A DNA stretch of 64,000 bases from Paenibacillus sp. FSL W8-0186 (GTDB lineage: Bacteria; Bacillota; Bacilli; Paenibacillales; Paenibacillaceae). The notes below the pieces were generated by a model, which worked only from the letters and a program-made list of their open reading frames with translations, ran no database searches and had not been told where the DNA came from. A program made the translations under genes and the position numbers. Positions 26,488 through 35,504 of the stretch are shown piece by piece (the stretch's first letter is position 1; each line of letters starts with the position of its first letter). The stretch lies in assembly GCF_037969765.1 (NCBI RefSeq), contig NZ_CP150207.1, forward strand, positions 4,431,001 through 4,495,000, in the 5' to 3' direction.

Positions 26488-26506
26488 ATTTAGACTAGAT
26501 CTAAAT
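26488..26506. promoter_or_regulatory. Dyad operator downstream of the dps start site
   Basis: ATTTAGA-N5-TCTAAAT, a perfect inverted repeat covering roughly +3 to +21. It matches the PerR consensus only weakly, so the regulator is open. Confidence 0.45.
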
Positions 26507-26515
26507 CTTAAATAT

Positions 26516-26544
26516 ATAATACCATGTCCCCCCATTTTGTGCAA
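26516..26544 (-). promoter_or_regulatory. Promoter of dps
   Basis: TTGCAC (26539-26544) and TATTAT (26516-26521) on the minus strand, 17-bp spacer. Confidence 0.6.
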
Positions 26545-26619
26545 TGAATAATGCATGAACATCCTGTGAATGGAACAAGTCTTTAGTGAAATGTTGCGCA
26601 AAGTGGGCCTCTTTTATAC

Positions 26620-26650
26620 AAAAAAAAGAACCGGCGCTCCGAGCACCAGT
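26620..26650 (-). terminator. Terminator of the DivIVA-like gene
   Basis: ACTGGTGCT-CGG-AGCGCCGGT stem with two G-U pairs, followed on the minus strand by TCTTTTTTTT. Confidence 0.8.
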
Positions 26651-26655
26651 CCCTC

Positions 26656-27045
26656 TTATACATCAAATTCCTTGCGAATATGCAGTTTGAATTGCTCCAG
26701 GCTGCGCTCCATTTGCCGGATGCCGTCCTCCACGAGCTGGCGCTCAATCACGCTGCCCGAATCGGTATTCACCTTGCGGACCGACAACGCCTTCTTCTCT
26801 TCTTCAAGATAAGCCTGGCGGCGCTGGAGCTCCTTATATTTATCCAACAAATCCGTGATGATATCGTAAAATCTTTCATAGTCCACGATAATATCATCCA
26901 GGAAACGGTCTACTTCCTCTTTCTCATATCCGCGCATTTTCACGTCAAAATCTTTCTCATGGATCGTCAGGGCGTCCAGCTTGATGCCAAGCTGCTTGAA
27001 CAGGCCTTTCTGGTCCTCCAGCTTGCGCGTATATTCGTCTTGCAT
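26656..27045 (-). CDS. DivIVA-domain protein (GpsB-like)
   Basis: 129 residues. The N-terminal DivIVA lipid-binding motif is clear (HEKDFDVKMRGYEKEEVDRF), then a coiled coil (about 45-100) rich in Glu/Lys/Leu. Length and layout suit GpsB, which couples division and wall synthesis, more than full-length DivIVA. The ATG at 27045 has GGAGG upstream. An 18-bp perfect palindrome lies in its leader. Confidence 0.78.
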   Translation of the reverse strand: MQDEYTRKLEDQKGLFKQLGIKLDALTIHEKDFDVKMRGYEKEEVDRFLDDIIVDYERFYDIITDLLDKYKELQRRQAYLEEEKKALSVRKVNTDSGSVIERQLVEDGIRQMERSLEQFKLHIRKEFDV

Positions 27046-27096
27046 AATGATCCCTCCACACCTAAAGGCTTGAGCATGCGTAAATAAACAGCCATT

Positions 27097-27114
27097 AAAT
27101 ATGGTACCATATTT
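27097..27114. promoter_or_regulatory. 18-bp perfect palindrome upstream of the DivIVA-like gene
   Basis: AAATATGGTACCATATTT lies 52-69 bp before the ATG, between the GH105 stop and the DivIVA-like gene. Probably an operator; no regulator can be named. Confidence 0.45.
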
Positions 27115-27128
27115 GCAAGCAATTATCA

Positions 27129-29477
27129 TTATTCAACAAGCTCGGACTCCAATTGAACAATTTCTATGCCCGCCAGCAGCACAATGCCGATCCCATGCGT
27201 ATCATTCAGCTGCCAGTCGAGCTCTTCTTTATAGTACAGCTTATTAAACGAATACCCTGATCCGCGGCATACGCCGTATACGTTGCCGTGCTTATCAATG
27301 CATGTCTCGGTTAGTCCCTCCCAGCCTCTTACGGCTGCCTCCAAATATAAGTCCGGCTCTTCCAGCCAGCCATGCCGAACCCCATGAGCAAAAGCGTAGA
27401 TGAACATCGCCGTACAGGAAGCCTCGGCATATGACTCGCCGTCTGTCAGCACCTGATGCCACATCCCGTTTGCGCTTTGCAGCTTGCGGTAGCCCTCGCT
27501 AAGCTCGCGGTAAAATTCCAGCAGCTCTGGCCGCAGCTTATGCTCTGGCGGCATAATCGTCAACAGCTCGGTCAGCGAGAAGATGACCCAGCCGTTCCCC
27601 CGCCCCCAGGGAACACCGTTTGGTTTGCCGAATTTATCATCAAACACATGATGCATGATTCCTAGCTCAGGAATGAATAAGCGCTCTTTAAACCGCAAAA
27701 ACTGTGAAGCCGCATCGTCCAAATAACGCTCGTCTCCTGTAAGCTCATAATATTTGGCCAGAAATGGGGTGCTCATATATAAATCATCACACCACATCGT
27801 GTCCTTCATGAAATCAACGGTACCGCGGGTCCGATAGAACGCCCCATCCGGCAAACGATCCTGCACGTTCGTGATGTAATGGGCGATATGGGCGGCCGCG
27901 TGCTCCACTCCCAATATGGGACGCAGCTTATTTGCTGTCAGCATCGCGGCTCCAAAGGAACCGCAATCGTCCAGAGAGTCGATCAAGCTAAGCTGATGGT
28001 TCAATCCGGGCGCCCCGTATTGTTTGCGATCCCACTCGGTATAATTATGCCACTTGCTGCACTGCTCGATATGCCCGGCGGCATATTCTGTATAGTGCGG
28101 TGCTGACAAGGCCACTCCCGTTCTCAGCAGTCCATAAAGCGTTACGCCCAGTGGATAATTCCATCTGCCATATAGGGGAGTTTCCAGATAAGGCCTCACC
28201 CAGCATTCCGGCCGATCCACCCGCCAATAAGTCGCTTCCTGCCCTTGACCGAACAACCGATCTATCGCCGGCACCTCTGCAGCCGAGGGGGCATTGTCTG
28301 CTGAAAAAGCTCCAAGATAGAGCCAGTGATCTCTCATTCCCTCGATAGGGTAAGGCCGCACCAACCGAAGGACAGCCTGCGGCGAAGATGCGCAAGCGAT
28401 TTGAGGCTCGTTAAATTCAAAGCCCCAGTCTTCCCCGCCGCAAGTGGACTCTACAACGAGATCCTGCGTCCCGAATCGGATGTCCTGCAGCGAAATATCG
28501 ATCCGCCCGCTCTCCTCCCCGCCTTGAAACATAAGCTTGCCGCCAACGTAAACGGCAATCTTTCCTGCATACCGTCCTTCAAGCCGGAGATCGGCCCGCA
28601 ATGCCCCGCGCAGCTCCAGCTTGCACCAGGCAAACGCTTTTGCTCCCGGCTTCGCGCCGAACAGACGGTGGAAGCATCCGCTTCTAAGCTCCACAGGCGT
28701 CCACTCTTCCTGTGGGTACCATGCGGTATATTCGCCGCATTCATTTAAACGGTCAGAGGCTGGAACTCCGTCCCGATCCAGTAGAAGGGGGGCAAAGGGA
28801 TCGGTATGATTCAGCTTTAGCTTGCGCAGCCCCTGCTCAGAATCATCCACCGGATCAAGACCCTGCGAACCTGGCTTGCTCTCCCCTGCCTGGCAGCCTC
28901 TCCAGCCTGGCAATGTACGCCAGCGCGCCTGCTGCGGCCCGCTGTATACCCAGCCTTCGCAGCCCCGGCCTGCACGGGTGGGATTCAAGAAATGCATGGG
29001 CGCTCCTTTGACACTGCCCGTCCCAAAGATTCCACCGCAGCCGGTGTCAACTGCGACGAATTCCAGGACGATATCGTTGCGGCCTTTCCTCGTTTTGGCG
29101 CGGAAAAAGGCGCGCCTGTTCGGAAATACGTCATCATTCAAATTCGATTGGAAGGCCAGGCTTCCATTGATATAAATTTTAACCGGGCTATAGCAGCTGA
29201 CCGCAAATGGGGTCTCCCCGTCCTGCTCCGCCCACAGCATAGCCCATGCATAGACAAATTGCCCGGCAGACAGCTGCGGCCAGCGCTGCATCAAGTCCAT
29301 GTCGTAACGGCAATCCTCCAAACGGCGAAAGCCCTGGCGGGAATGAACCCGGTACATGAGGGGCTCCGGCGGATGGGCGCCGATATAGCGGCTGGCCACA
29401 GCAGCGAGTACGCGCTTCGCATGCCCTCCTGCAGTATGCCTTGCTATTGCATCATGTGCTGGAAAATAGGCCTGCAT
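27129..29477 (-). CDS. GH105 unsaturated rhamnogalacturonyl hydrolase with N-terminal beta-sandwich region
   Basis: 782 residues. The C-terminal part (about 430-782) is an (alpha/alpha)6 barrel of GH88/GH105 type, as in YteR and YesR, with the catalytic-region motif WCDDLYMSTPFLA (Asp near 564-565) and GVPWGRGNGWVIFSL. It should remove the 4,5-unsaturated galacturonyl residue from rhamnogalacturonan oligosaccharides. Residues 1 to about 420 hold two sugar-binding-like beta-sandwich segments, which makes it twice the size of YteR. There is no signal peptide: cytoplasmic. GGAGGAG is seven bases before ATG. Last gene of a five-gene operon, overlapping the upstream gene by 26 bp. Confidence 0.85.
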   Translation of the reverse strand: MQAYFPAHDAIARHTAGGHAKRVLAAVASRYIGAHPPEPLMYRVHSRQGFRRLEDCRYDMDLMQRWPQLSAGQFVYAWAMLWAEQDGETPFAVSCYSPVKIYINGSLAFQSNLNDDVFPNRRAFFRAKTRKGRNDIVLEFVAVDTGCGGIFGTGSVKGAPMHFLNPTRAGRGCEGWVYSGPQQARWRTLPGWRGCQAGESKPGSQGLDPVDDSEQGLRKLKLNHTDPFAPLLLDRDGVPASDRLNECGEYTAWYPQEEWTPVELRSGCFHRLFGAKPGAKAFAWCKLELRGALRADLRLEGRYAGKIAVYVGGKLMFQGGEESGRIDISLQDIRFGTQDLVVESTCGGEDWGFEFNEPQIACASSPQAVLRLVRPYPIEGMRDHWLYLGAFSADNAPSAAEVPAIDRLFGQGQEATYWRVDRPECWVRPYLETPLYGRWNYPLGVTLYGLLRTGVALSAPHYTEYAAGHIEQCSKWHNYTEWDRKQYGAPGLNHQLSLIDSLDDCGSFGAAMLTANKLRPILGVEHAAAHIAHYITNVQDRLPDGAFYRTRGTVDFMKDTMWCDDLYMSTPFLAKYYELTGDERYLDDAASQFLRFKERLFIPELGIMHHVFDDKFGKPNGVPWGRGNGWVIFSLTELLTIMPPEHKLRPELLEFYRELSEGYRKLQSANGMWHQVLTDGESYAEASCTAMFIYAFAHGVRHGWLEEPDLYLEAAVRGWEGLTETCIDKHGNVYGVCRGSGYSFNKLYYKEELDWQLNDTHGIGIVLLAGIEIVQLESELVE

Positions 29478-30753
29478 TTATTTCTCCTCCCGGATACAGA
29501 GTAGAATTGTACCAGCGTTTTGGATGAGGCAAGGGTACACCTGACGGCGAAGCGGACAAATCAGCTTCCTCGCTGGAGTAAATCACCGCCAGCTCATCAT
29601 CATAAATGACAACCTGCTCGGTTCCAAGTCCGAGAAGGTCGCCATGAACCGCATAGCCCTCATGAGGGAACTCGGCCACGATGTTCTGGTAACCGTCATA
29701 CAGGGCTGGGTACACTCCCCCTCCCCGGCGGTAGGCAAGAATGTAGTCCGGCGCTCCTGGACGCCAGTTGCTTAACGTTTCGGCAATGGTTAGCCAGCCG
29801 CTCGTCGTACGTTCCTCCTTCCACAGCTCGTTGCCCTCGTTATCGACTAGGAATAACGCGTCTTTTCCCTTTAGACCTTTACCATCATCCTCGCGAACCA
29901 TCCGATCCAGTCCGGCGACCTGAAGCCCCGGCAACTCGGGCCTGAATCTGCCCAATGCAATATGCTGCGATTCAATTGAACCTTCGTATCTCCATCGTTC
30001 ACGCCCGTCTCTGTCATACATTACCGTAACGCTGCCGCCGATGACCAGCTCCGGTATACCGTCGCCGTCCACATCTCCGATCCATATGCAATCGGCATGA
30101 TCTTCAAGGCCGCGGCAGCTCCACAGCACCTGGCCCTGATGGTCGAGCAAATCGTAGCCGGCCATTACTTCGTCGAATCCATCGCCATTCAAGTCACTCG
30201 CCCAGGGAAAATGCCCGACATTCCCCTCATGCGTCCAGAGCAGCTCAAAATGCTGGTTCAACGCCCACATACGATGGTAGCGGTCCTTGAGAATAATATC
30301 TGAAGCATACTCGCCGCCGGATAAGTTGGCGATTATGATGCAGTCATGCGCATGCGGGTCCGGCAAGTCATGCACCTCTTTAATTTCTCCAGTCGATCCA
30401 TCAATAATATGGAATCGGTCATTCATAACGCACAGCACTTCCAGACGGCCGTCGCCGTCAATGTCATAAATTTGCGCCGGATAATCAGAGCCCTGGCTTC
30501 CTGCCTCTAGACTAGGCTTGCCCTGCTGCCACAGCATTTTACCCGTTAGATCATATGCCGTCAGACACTGTACCTGGTGGGGGATGTAACGCACATCCTG
30601 ACGATCGTCGGGCTGAACGAGCAGCAGTTCCGCACGTCCATCTCCGTTCAGGTCCCCGAGCAGCATTTTGCATCTTGGGCCGGAGGCGCTAATATCAATA
30701 CATGCCAGTTGAAAAGCTTGACGATTTCCTCCGGTGCTAGCTGAAAGTTCCAT
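29452..30753 (-). CDS. FG-GAP/VCBS repeat beta-propeller protein, rhamnogalacturonan lyase-like
   Basis: 433 residues. Repeated Asp-rich calcium-binding loops (GDLNGDGRAELLL, YDIDGDGRLEVLC, SDLNGDGFDEVMA, GDVDGDGIPELVI) spell out a seven- or eight-bladed propeller as in PL11 rhamnogalacturonan lyases (YesW/YesX). The C-terminal KRWYNSTLYPGG also resembles them. The N-terminal fibronectin-like domain of PL11 and any secretion signal are missing, so a lyase role inside the cell is possible but unproven. GGGGAG precedes the ATG at 30753. Sits between the deacetylase and GH105 genes. Confidence 0.72.
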   Translation of the reverse strand: MELSASTGGNRQAFQLACIDISASGPRCKMLLGDLNGDGRAELLLVQPDDRQDVRYIPHQVQCLTAYDLTGKMLWQQGKPSLEAGSQGSDYPAQIYDIDGDGRLEVLCVMNDRFHIIDGSTGEIKEVHDLPDPHAHDCIIIANLSGGEYASDIILKDRYHRMWALNQHFELLWTHEGNVGHFPWASDLNGDGFDEVMAGYDLLDHQGQVLWSCRGLEDHADCIWIGDVDGDGIPELVIGGSVTVMYDRDGRERWRYEGSIESQHIALGRFRPELPGLQVAGLDRMVREDDGKGLKGKDALFLVDNEGNELWKEERTTSGWLTIAETLSNWRPGAPDYILAYRRGGGVYPALYDGYQNIVAEFPHEGYAVHGDLLGLGTEQVVIYDDELAVIYSSEEADLSASPSGVPLPHPKRWYNSTLYPGGEINAGLFSST

Positions 30754-30823
30754 AACTTCTCCCCTTCCTTCCCGTTCCCTTCGCATGATTGTTCTTTGGC
30801 TTGGAACGCCCTGCCTCAATCCA

Positions 30824-31633
30824 TCAGATCAAGCTCACCCGGCTTCCGCCGGGAACCTCAACGATCCTTCCATCCACATCCAGCCAAATCGGCGACGCCC
30901 CCGGATTATGTACAAATTCCCGCGTCGCGGCAACCTTAAGCCATTGACAAGCCTTCATATAGTCCACGATTTCAATGTTCGTCGCATACCAAATATCATC
31001 CCGCCCGCCAACCATTTCACAAAACCGCTCAATCAGCTCCCAGTTGTTATCGTTATCGAATTCATAGCTATGCCCCCATACATACATTAAATAGAGATAC
31101 TGCCGCTTATGCAGCCCTACAAAAGTCTCCGCATGCTCCAGCAAACGGTCGTTATGATGGCAGGTGGCCCGCCATTCCAGCCAATCCTCGGGCAGCCCGA
31201 AGCCGCCCCGGGTCGTTTGCACCGTCCGCGCATATTCAATCCCAAGCTGCGGCAGCAGCTCCTTGATCTGCTCATTGTACGAGCCGTTAGGATAAGACAT
31301 TCCCCGCACCGTTACGTTGAACAGCCGCTCCAGGTTTTTGCGGTCTTCGAGCACTTCCTCTACGACCAGTTCCATAGGGCAGCGAGCCAAAGTAGGGTGC
31401 CGGACGGTATGTACAGACGCCTCATGGCCCTGATACAGCGCGACAGCCTCCTCCGCCGTAAGGCGATCCTCACTTCCGAGCAGCCCGGAGTTAATATGAA
31501 AAGTACCGCGCACACCGTAGCGGTTAAATATCCTGACAAGCCTTTCATCCGCTCTCCGCCCATCGTCATAGCTCATCGTGAGCGCCTTGTGCTTTCCCTG
31601 GGGATAGCAAAAATAAATATGCGGCAGCGCCAT
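30824..31633 (-). CDS. Polysaccharide deacetylase family protein (NodB/CE4-like)
   Basis: 269 residues with the NodB metal-site start TMSYDDG (residues 19-25, normally TFDDG) and a later HEASVHTVRHP histidine pair. A deacetylase of this kind could strip O-acetyl groups from imported pectin fragments. No signal peptide. Starts at the ATG that overlaps the YesU stop by one base (TAATG), showing coupling. Confidence 0.75.
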   Translation of the reverse strand: MALPHIYFCYPQGKHKALTMSYDDGRRADERLVRIFNRYGVRGTFHINSGLLGSEDRLTAEEAVALYQGHEASVHTVRHPTLARCPMELVVEEVLEDRKNLERLFNVTVRGMSYPNGSYNEQIKELLPQLGIEYARTVQTTRGGFGLPEDWLEWRATCHHNDRLLEHAETFVGLHKRQYLYLMYVWGHSYEFDNDNNWELIERFCEMVGGRDDIWYATNIEIVDYMKACQWLKVAATREFVHNPGASPIWLDVDGRIVEVPGGSRVSLI

Positions 31634-32349
31634 TATTTACTGCCTCCTTTCTTGGCCGGAACCCCATATACGCTGAGCTCGGCATACTCCGCGATCAGCG
31701 GCGCCATCTGCCGGAAGCCCAGCTTCCCTCCGCCAAGCAGCGGCCCATAAGCCGCACCGTCGTCTTTCCAGGACAGCACTTGCAGATCATTGATGGCGAA
31801 CGTGATCGATGAACCCTTTTTTAGAACCAGCAGGTGATAAAAATCAGCGGCATCGAGCACTCCCGGTAAAGGATCAGCACCCTGGGCCACCATATGAAAA
31901 CCATAGCTTTTTCGTAAATTGCAAGTATGAAACTGCCGTTCCTCCGCCCACATGCGGCGGAAATACGAGATATGAAAAGCGTTTATCCGCCCATGATGGT
32001 ACTGCTCGTATTCGCCCGTGCGGCGCGGCAGCGCCGGATCGAATAAATCCTGCCCATCTGCTCCCTTGGAGCTGAAAAACATTATAGCCAGCCCAGGTTC
32101 CCGAATCGGCCGAAAACGCCAGGAAATGGCGACATCCGCGGGCAATTCCTCTGGACACCAGAATACTAAATTAGCCTTCTGACCCTCGGCCGCGCTGCGG
32201 GTGCTCTCCAGACGCATCCATCCTTTAGGAAAAGTGACTGCTCCCTGCCCCTCCATCCGGAATTCCGCCACATCCTCTGCAGAATGCAGCGGATTGGAGT
32301 ACAGCAGCTCCCACTGCTGCGGAATCAAACCGCTCCTGCTGTTATTCAC
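31633..32349 (-). CDS. yesU: YesU-like protein (DUF1961)
   Basis: 238 residues, a concanavalin-like beta-sandwich family found in rhamnogalacturonan clusters. Features include EYEQYHHGRINAFHISYFRR and CNLRKSYGFHMVAQGADP. The exact activity is unknown; it may be a sugar-binding protein or lyase accessory. Start GTG at 32349 with GGAGG nine bases upstream. A 109-bp purine-biased stretch separates it from the upstream lyase gene; no terminator is visible there. Confidence 0.78.
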   Translation of the reverse strand: MNNSRSGLIPQQWELLYSNPLHSAEDVAEFRMEGQGAVTFPKGWMRLESTRSAAEGQKANLVFWCPEELPADVAISWRFRPIREPGLAIMFFSSKGADGQDLFDPALPRRTGEYEQYHHGRINAFHISYFRRMWAEERQFHTCNLRKSYGFHMVAQGADPLPGVLDAADFYHLLVLKKGSSITFAINDLQVLSWKDDGAAYGPLLGGGKLGFRQMAPLIAEYAELSVYGVPAKKGGSK

Positions 32350-32458
32350 TAAACCCCGCCTCCCCGCCACGGTTCTATTTTTCTTCTGACTGACTGTGCG
32401 CCTGCGCCTATGCCTGCTTCAGCTCCTTCTGCTGCTTCTACTCCTATTTCTATGTTTG

Positions 32459-35242
32459 TCACTGTCCCTCACTCTCTGCCTCTTGCCCCGGCATGTGTGA
32501 CGGCAATTTGTCAGCGATCAGCTCTAAACTGATCATCGTATTGATAGACCATTGCGAAGCCTCGTTTGTATTCATCCAATCAATATCCAGCAGGCCGGCC
32601 ATATGAGCAGCAGGCACTGCCGCCTCCTGCAGGTGGATACGCGCAAAGCTGTTGCCGAGCAGAATCGCCCAGCACTGGGCCGCTGCCCCAGCATCCTGAC
32701 GGTAATATGCGCCATAGGCGGCAATTGCCACGCTGAGCACCGGGTGCTCAAATCTCAGCTTATTGCGGCCAATTGCTCCATTTGTCAGCGCGAGCTTCTG
32801 CTCATCGGGCAAGTTGTAGAACACGCCGAACTCGGCCAGCATATCCTCCCATTCGGGATCCTCGAGCATCCCCGCCAGCTCGAACCAAATTTGCGGCCCG
32901 CCCATGCATATCGCCAAATGACGCCCCCAGTTGTCATCCCCCATACTCGTCAGCACTCCGGATTTCGGATCATATCCATAAGTCGGACCCGAGATAAGCC
33001 GGAAATTAGCTGCTTTGATACAGTTTAGGCCCGTCACAATTTTATCCCGGTACGCGGTGTCCTCGAAGCGTTCCCAGCGGGTCATCCAATTGGAGCAGAA
33101 CGCCGCCCAGTCTGGTCCGACCCGAATATGCGTTGGATGTTCATCCTTTGGAAAATAGGCCCTCATCGGATCTAACGTAACTGTGGAGTAATCGGCGTCT
33201 CTCACCTCGTCCAGAATGTCTCCGATTCGCTCGTCACCGGTCAAATAATAGTAATAGCGGTGCAGGCCGGCCATCGCAATCCGGGCTTCCTTGCATCCGC
33301 AGCCCCAGTGCATCACGTTATGCCGCGAGCCAAGTCCCGCATATTCACCGAAATGATAGACGTCGACCTCGCTCGTATGCCGGGTCATCGCCTCAGCCAT
33401 GAGGAATATGTCGGCCCGCCCGGAGCGGAGGAACATCAGCCAGAGCCATATATTCGGGGCAAGCTCCGTATTTTGCCATGCACAGCCGCCCAAGTCATAG
33501 TTCCATACATGCCTAACCGGGTCATAGCTATGCATAAAATCGCCATAATCCCAGAAGCCGTACCACTTCCGCTGTTCCACCTCGGCTTGGTAGAAGGCGA
33601 TAATGCCATCCAGCCGATCCTCCAAATAAGCTTTCGCTGGCGTGCTTCGATCGGGCAGGCTCCAAATACCGAATGCGCCCGCTTCATAATAATAGGCCGG
33701 CTCACAGACAAGCCGGGCAGGAGCAGCCGTCTCCTCCGCCATGCTCCTAAGCTGAGTCAAATCCGGCGTTCCCTCCGTGCCCCAAATCATCAGCTCGCTC
33801 GTGTTCGCGATCCCGTAAGGCGTTGCCCGCAGCTCCTCGGCCCCCTCATAAGCCGATTCCACATGGGTCTTCGTATCGTAATGCCTGAGATCCATCGCCT
33901 CCGCATCGGGCGACCAGAGCCATACGATGAACCTGGCCTCATTCTCAGTCGCTGCATGAATTTCCATGCCCGAGGGAGACTTCTGCCAGAAGTCCTTCAG
34001 CCCGGCCGCAAGCCCGCCGCCCTCGTCGCCAACATAACCGAGTCCGCCGGCCCGTTTCCCTTCCGTTACCTTGACCCAACTGCACCCTTCCGCCGTACGC
34101 TTGGAAATCCGGTAATGCTCCGGGCTGTCTTGCACAAGCTTGTAGCTGTTCCAGGCGGCCGAATCATCCAGTAAATGAAGAAAATAGGCGTCCTCTTCCG
34201 GATCAAGCTGCACGGCGCCGCCATCTGTCTGGGTGATGTACAGCTCCTTATACCGTCCCTGCGTACGGCGGGTATGCAGGGGCTTCGGCGATTCGCTGAA
34301 TACGCCGTCCTCCCCGGCAAACCTGACATGCCGGTTGTACAATGGCCCGCGCAGCGGCACCGCAAAGGAAATACCCAGCCCCTTCACGAAATCCTGGTGT
34401 GGATTGCCATCGTAAAAGAAGGTATGCACCATACGGATCGATGTTAATCCAGCGTAAAAATATAATCGGATCGTATACGGCAGCCATTGCCTTATCCCCG
34501 CTGCCTCCGAGAGATGTCTTCCGTCCAGTTTCACCACAGCGCGTACCGGCCCGTGCTGCTCCACCGCTGCCCGCAGCGTGCTGCCAGTAAACCGCTCTTC
34601 CTTCAAGGTTCGTGCACCGGATACCAAGCTCGCCTCTTCGCGGATGCATACGAGTTCCCCGCCGCTGCATAAGACGGCTCCCGACTGCGGCTGAACCATA
34701 CTGCGGATCAATCCCCGCCCCTGCTTATTCACCGTACAGACGATGGCACCTGTATCGACAATGAAGGCATCCTCCGTCTCTTCGACGTTAACGCGAGCAT
34801 CGGATCCCGGCCCTGCCTCCCCCGAAGATGCAACGGCGGCATGCGCCGTCCACTTCACGCTCCCATCTGGCCAATAGGCCGTCGCCCAGCTTTGCAGCGG
34901 GAGATGACAGCCAGGTTCGGCGTCGTCATCGGCAGGGCCAACACGGATATTTGTAGCGCTTGCAAAATTCCCCGAATTTTCGGCTCTCGCGCCTGCGCCG
35001 CCTTCAGCATCTGCAACCCGGTCCGGCGGCCCGGCAATCCCGGTCCGGCGTCCTCCCTGAGACTCAGAGGGTTTATTGCTCCGCACCTCTACCGCCCATC
35101 CCTCTTCCCCATGCCTCAAGAAAAGTCCGGGCAGCTCCTCCCGTTCCAGCACTCCTTTTGCCCAGGGTATCCCCCAAGTCAATCCGGCAGGGATAGAGGA
35201 TTGCTTCAACCACCTTAATCCGACCGCTGTCCGTCCAGCCAC
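32459..35242 (-). CDS. yetA: YetA-like exo-rhamnogalacturonan lyase (PL26-like)
   Basis: 927 residues, similar in layout to Bacillus YetA (about 857). An N-terminal RIFT-type region with LPLQSWATAYWPDGSVKWTA is followed by a beta-rich domain and a C-terminal alpha/alpha-barrel (GCGCKEARIAMAGLHRYYYY, then HPTHIRVGPDWAAF). PL26 enzymes cleave rhamnogalacturonan I oligosaccharides by beta-elimination from the end. There is no signal peptide, so it acts on imported oligosaccharides. Start GTG at 35242; the first gene of the operon behind the shared promoter element. Confidence 0.78.
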   Translation of the reverse strand: MAGRTAVGLRWLKQSSIPAGLTWGIPWAKGVLEREELPGLFLRHGEEGWAVEVRSNKPSESQGGRRTGIAGPPDRVADAEGGAGARAENSGNFASATNIRVGPADDDAEPGCHLPLQSWATAYWPDGSVKWTAHAAVASSGEAGPGSDARVNVEETEDAFIVDTGAIVCTVNKQGRGLIRSMVQPQSGAVLCSGGELVCIREEASLVSGARTLKEERFTGSTLRAAVEQHGPVRAVVKLDGRHLSEAAGIRQWLPYTIRLYFYAGLTSIRMVHTFFYDGNPHQDFVKGLGISFAVPLRGPLYNRHVRFAGEDGVFSESPKPLHTRRTQGRYKELYITQTDGGAVQLDPEEDAYFLHLLDDSAAWNSYKLVQDSPEHYRISKRTAEGCSWVKVTEGKRAGGLGYVGDEGGGLAAGLKDFWQKSPSGMEIHAATENEARFIVWLWSPDAEAMDLRHYDTKTHVESAYEGAEELRATPYGIANTSELMIWGTEGTPDLTQLRSMAEETAAPARLVCEPAYYYEAGAFGIWSLPDRSTPAKAYLEDRLDGIIAFYQAEVEQRKWYGFWDYGDFMHSYDPVRHVWNYDLGGCAWQNTELAPNIWLWLMFLRSGRADIFLMAEAMTRHTSEVDVYHFGEYAGLGSRHNVMHWGCGCKEARIAMAGLHRYYYYLTGDERIGDILDEVRDADYSTVTLDPMRAYFPKDEHPTHIRVGPDWAAFCSNWMTRWERFEDTAYRDKIVTGLNCIKAANFRLISGPTYGYDPKSGVLTSMGDDNWGRHLAICMGGPQIWFELAGMLEDPEWEDMLAEFGVFYNLPDEQKLALTNGAIGRNKLRFEHPVLSVAIAAYGAYYRQDAGAAAQCWAILLGNSFARIHLQEAAVPAAHMAGLLDIDWMNTNEASQWSINTMISLELIADKLPSHMPGQEAESEGQ

Positions 35243-35275
35243 AGACCACCCTCTCCTTCCTCACAATGTATTCCC

Positions 35276-35318
35276 ATTGTAGGCAGGCCGGCATTTACCG
35301 GCAATGAGACTTTCTTGA
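35276..35318 (-). promoter_or_regulatory. Promoter of the yetA operon with shared activator element
   Basis: Minus strand: TTGCCG (35299-35304), 17 bp, TACAAT (35276-35281). Upstream of and overlapping the -35 lies TCAAGAAAGTCTCATTGCCG (35298-35318 region), nearly identical to the one before the importer operon. Confidence 0.65.
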
Positions 35319-35408
35319 CCAAGGGAAACAGCGGCCGAACAGGCCGATTTGCATATTTTCAGCCGGTTTGGACTTTATTGCAGACTTAAGATTTTCCTCG
35401 CAACACCA

Positions 35409-35443
35409 CAAAAAAAGAGCCCCTCCCGAAGAGATTGGCCCTT
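35409..35443 (-). terminator. Terminator of the AraC-type regulator gene
   Basis: Imperfect hairpin (AGGGCC and GGGCTCT arms with TTCG loop), followed by seven T on the minus strand. Confidence 0.6.
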
Positions 35444-35504
35444 GTTCATCATGCTGCCCCATTGGATCCCCTACTTCAAATGCCGATCGCCAGAGCAATC
35501 CGCT

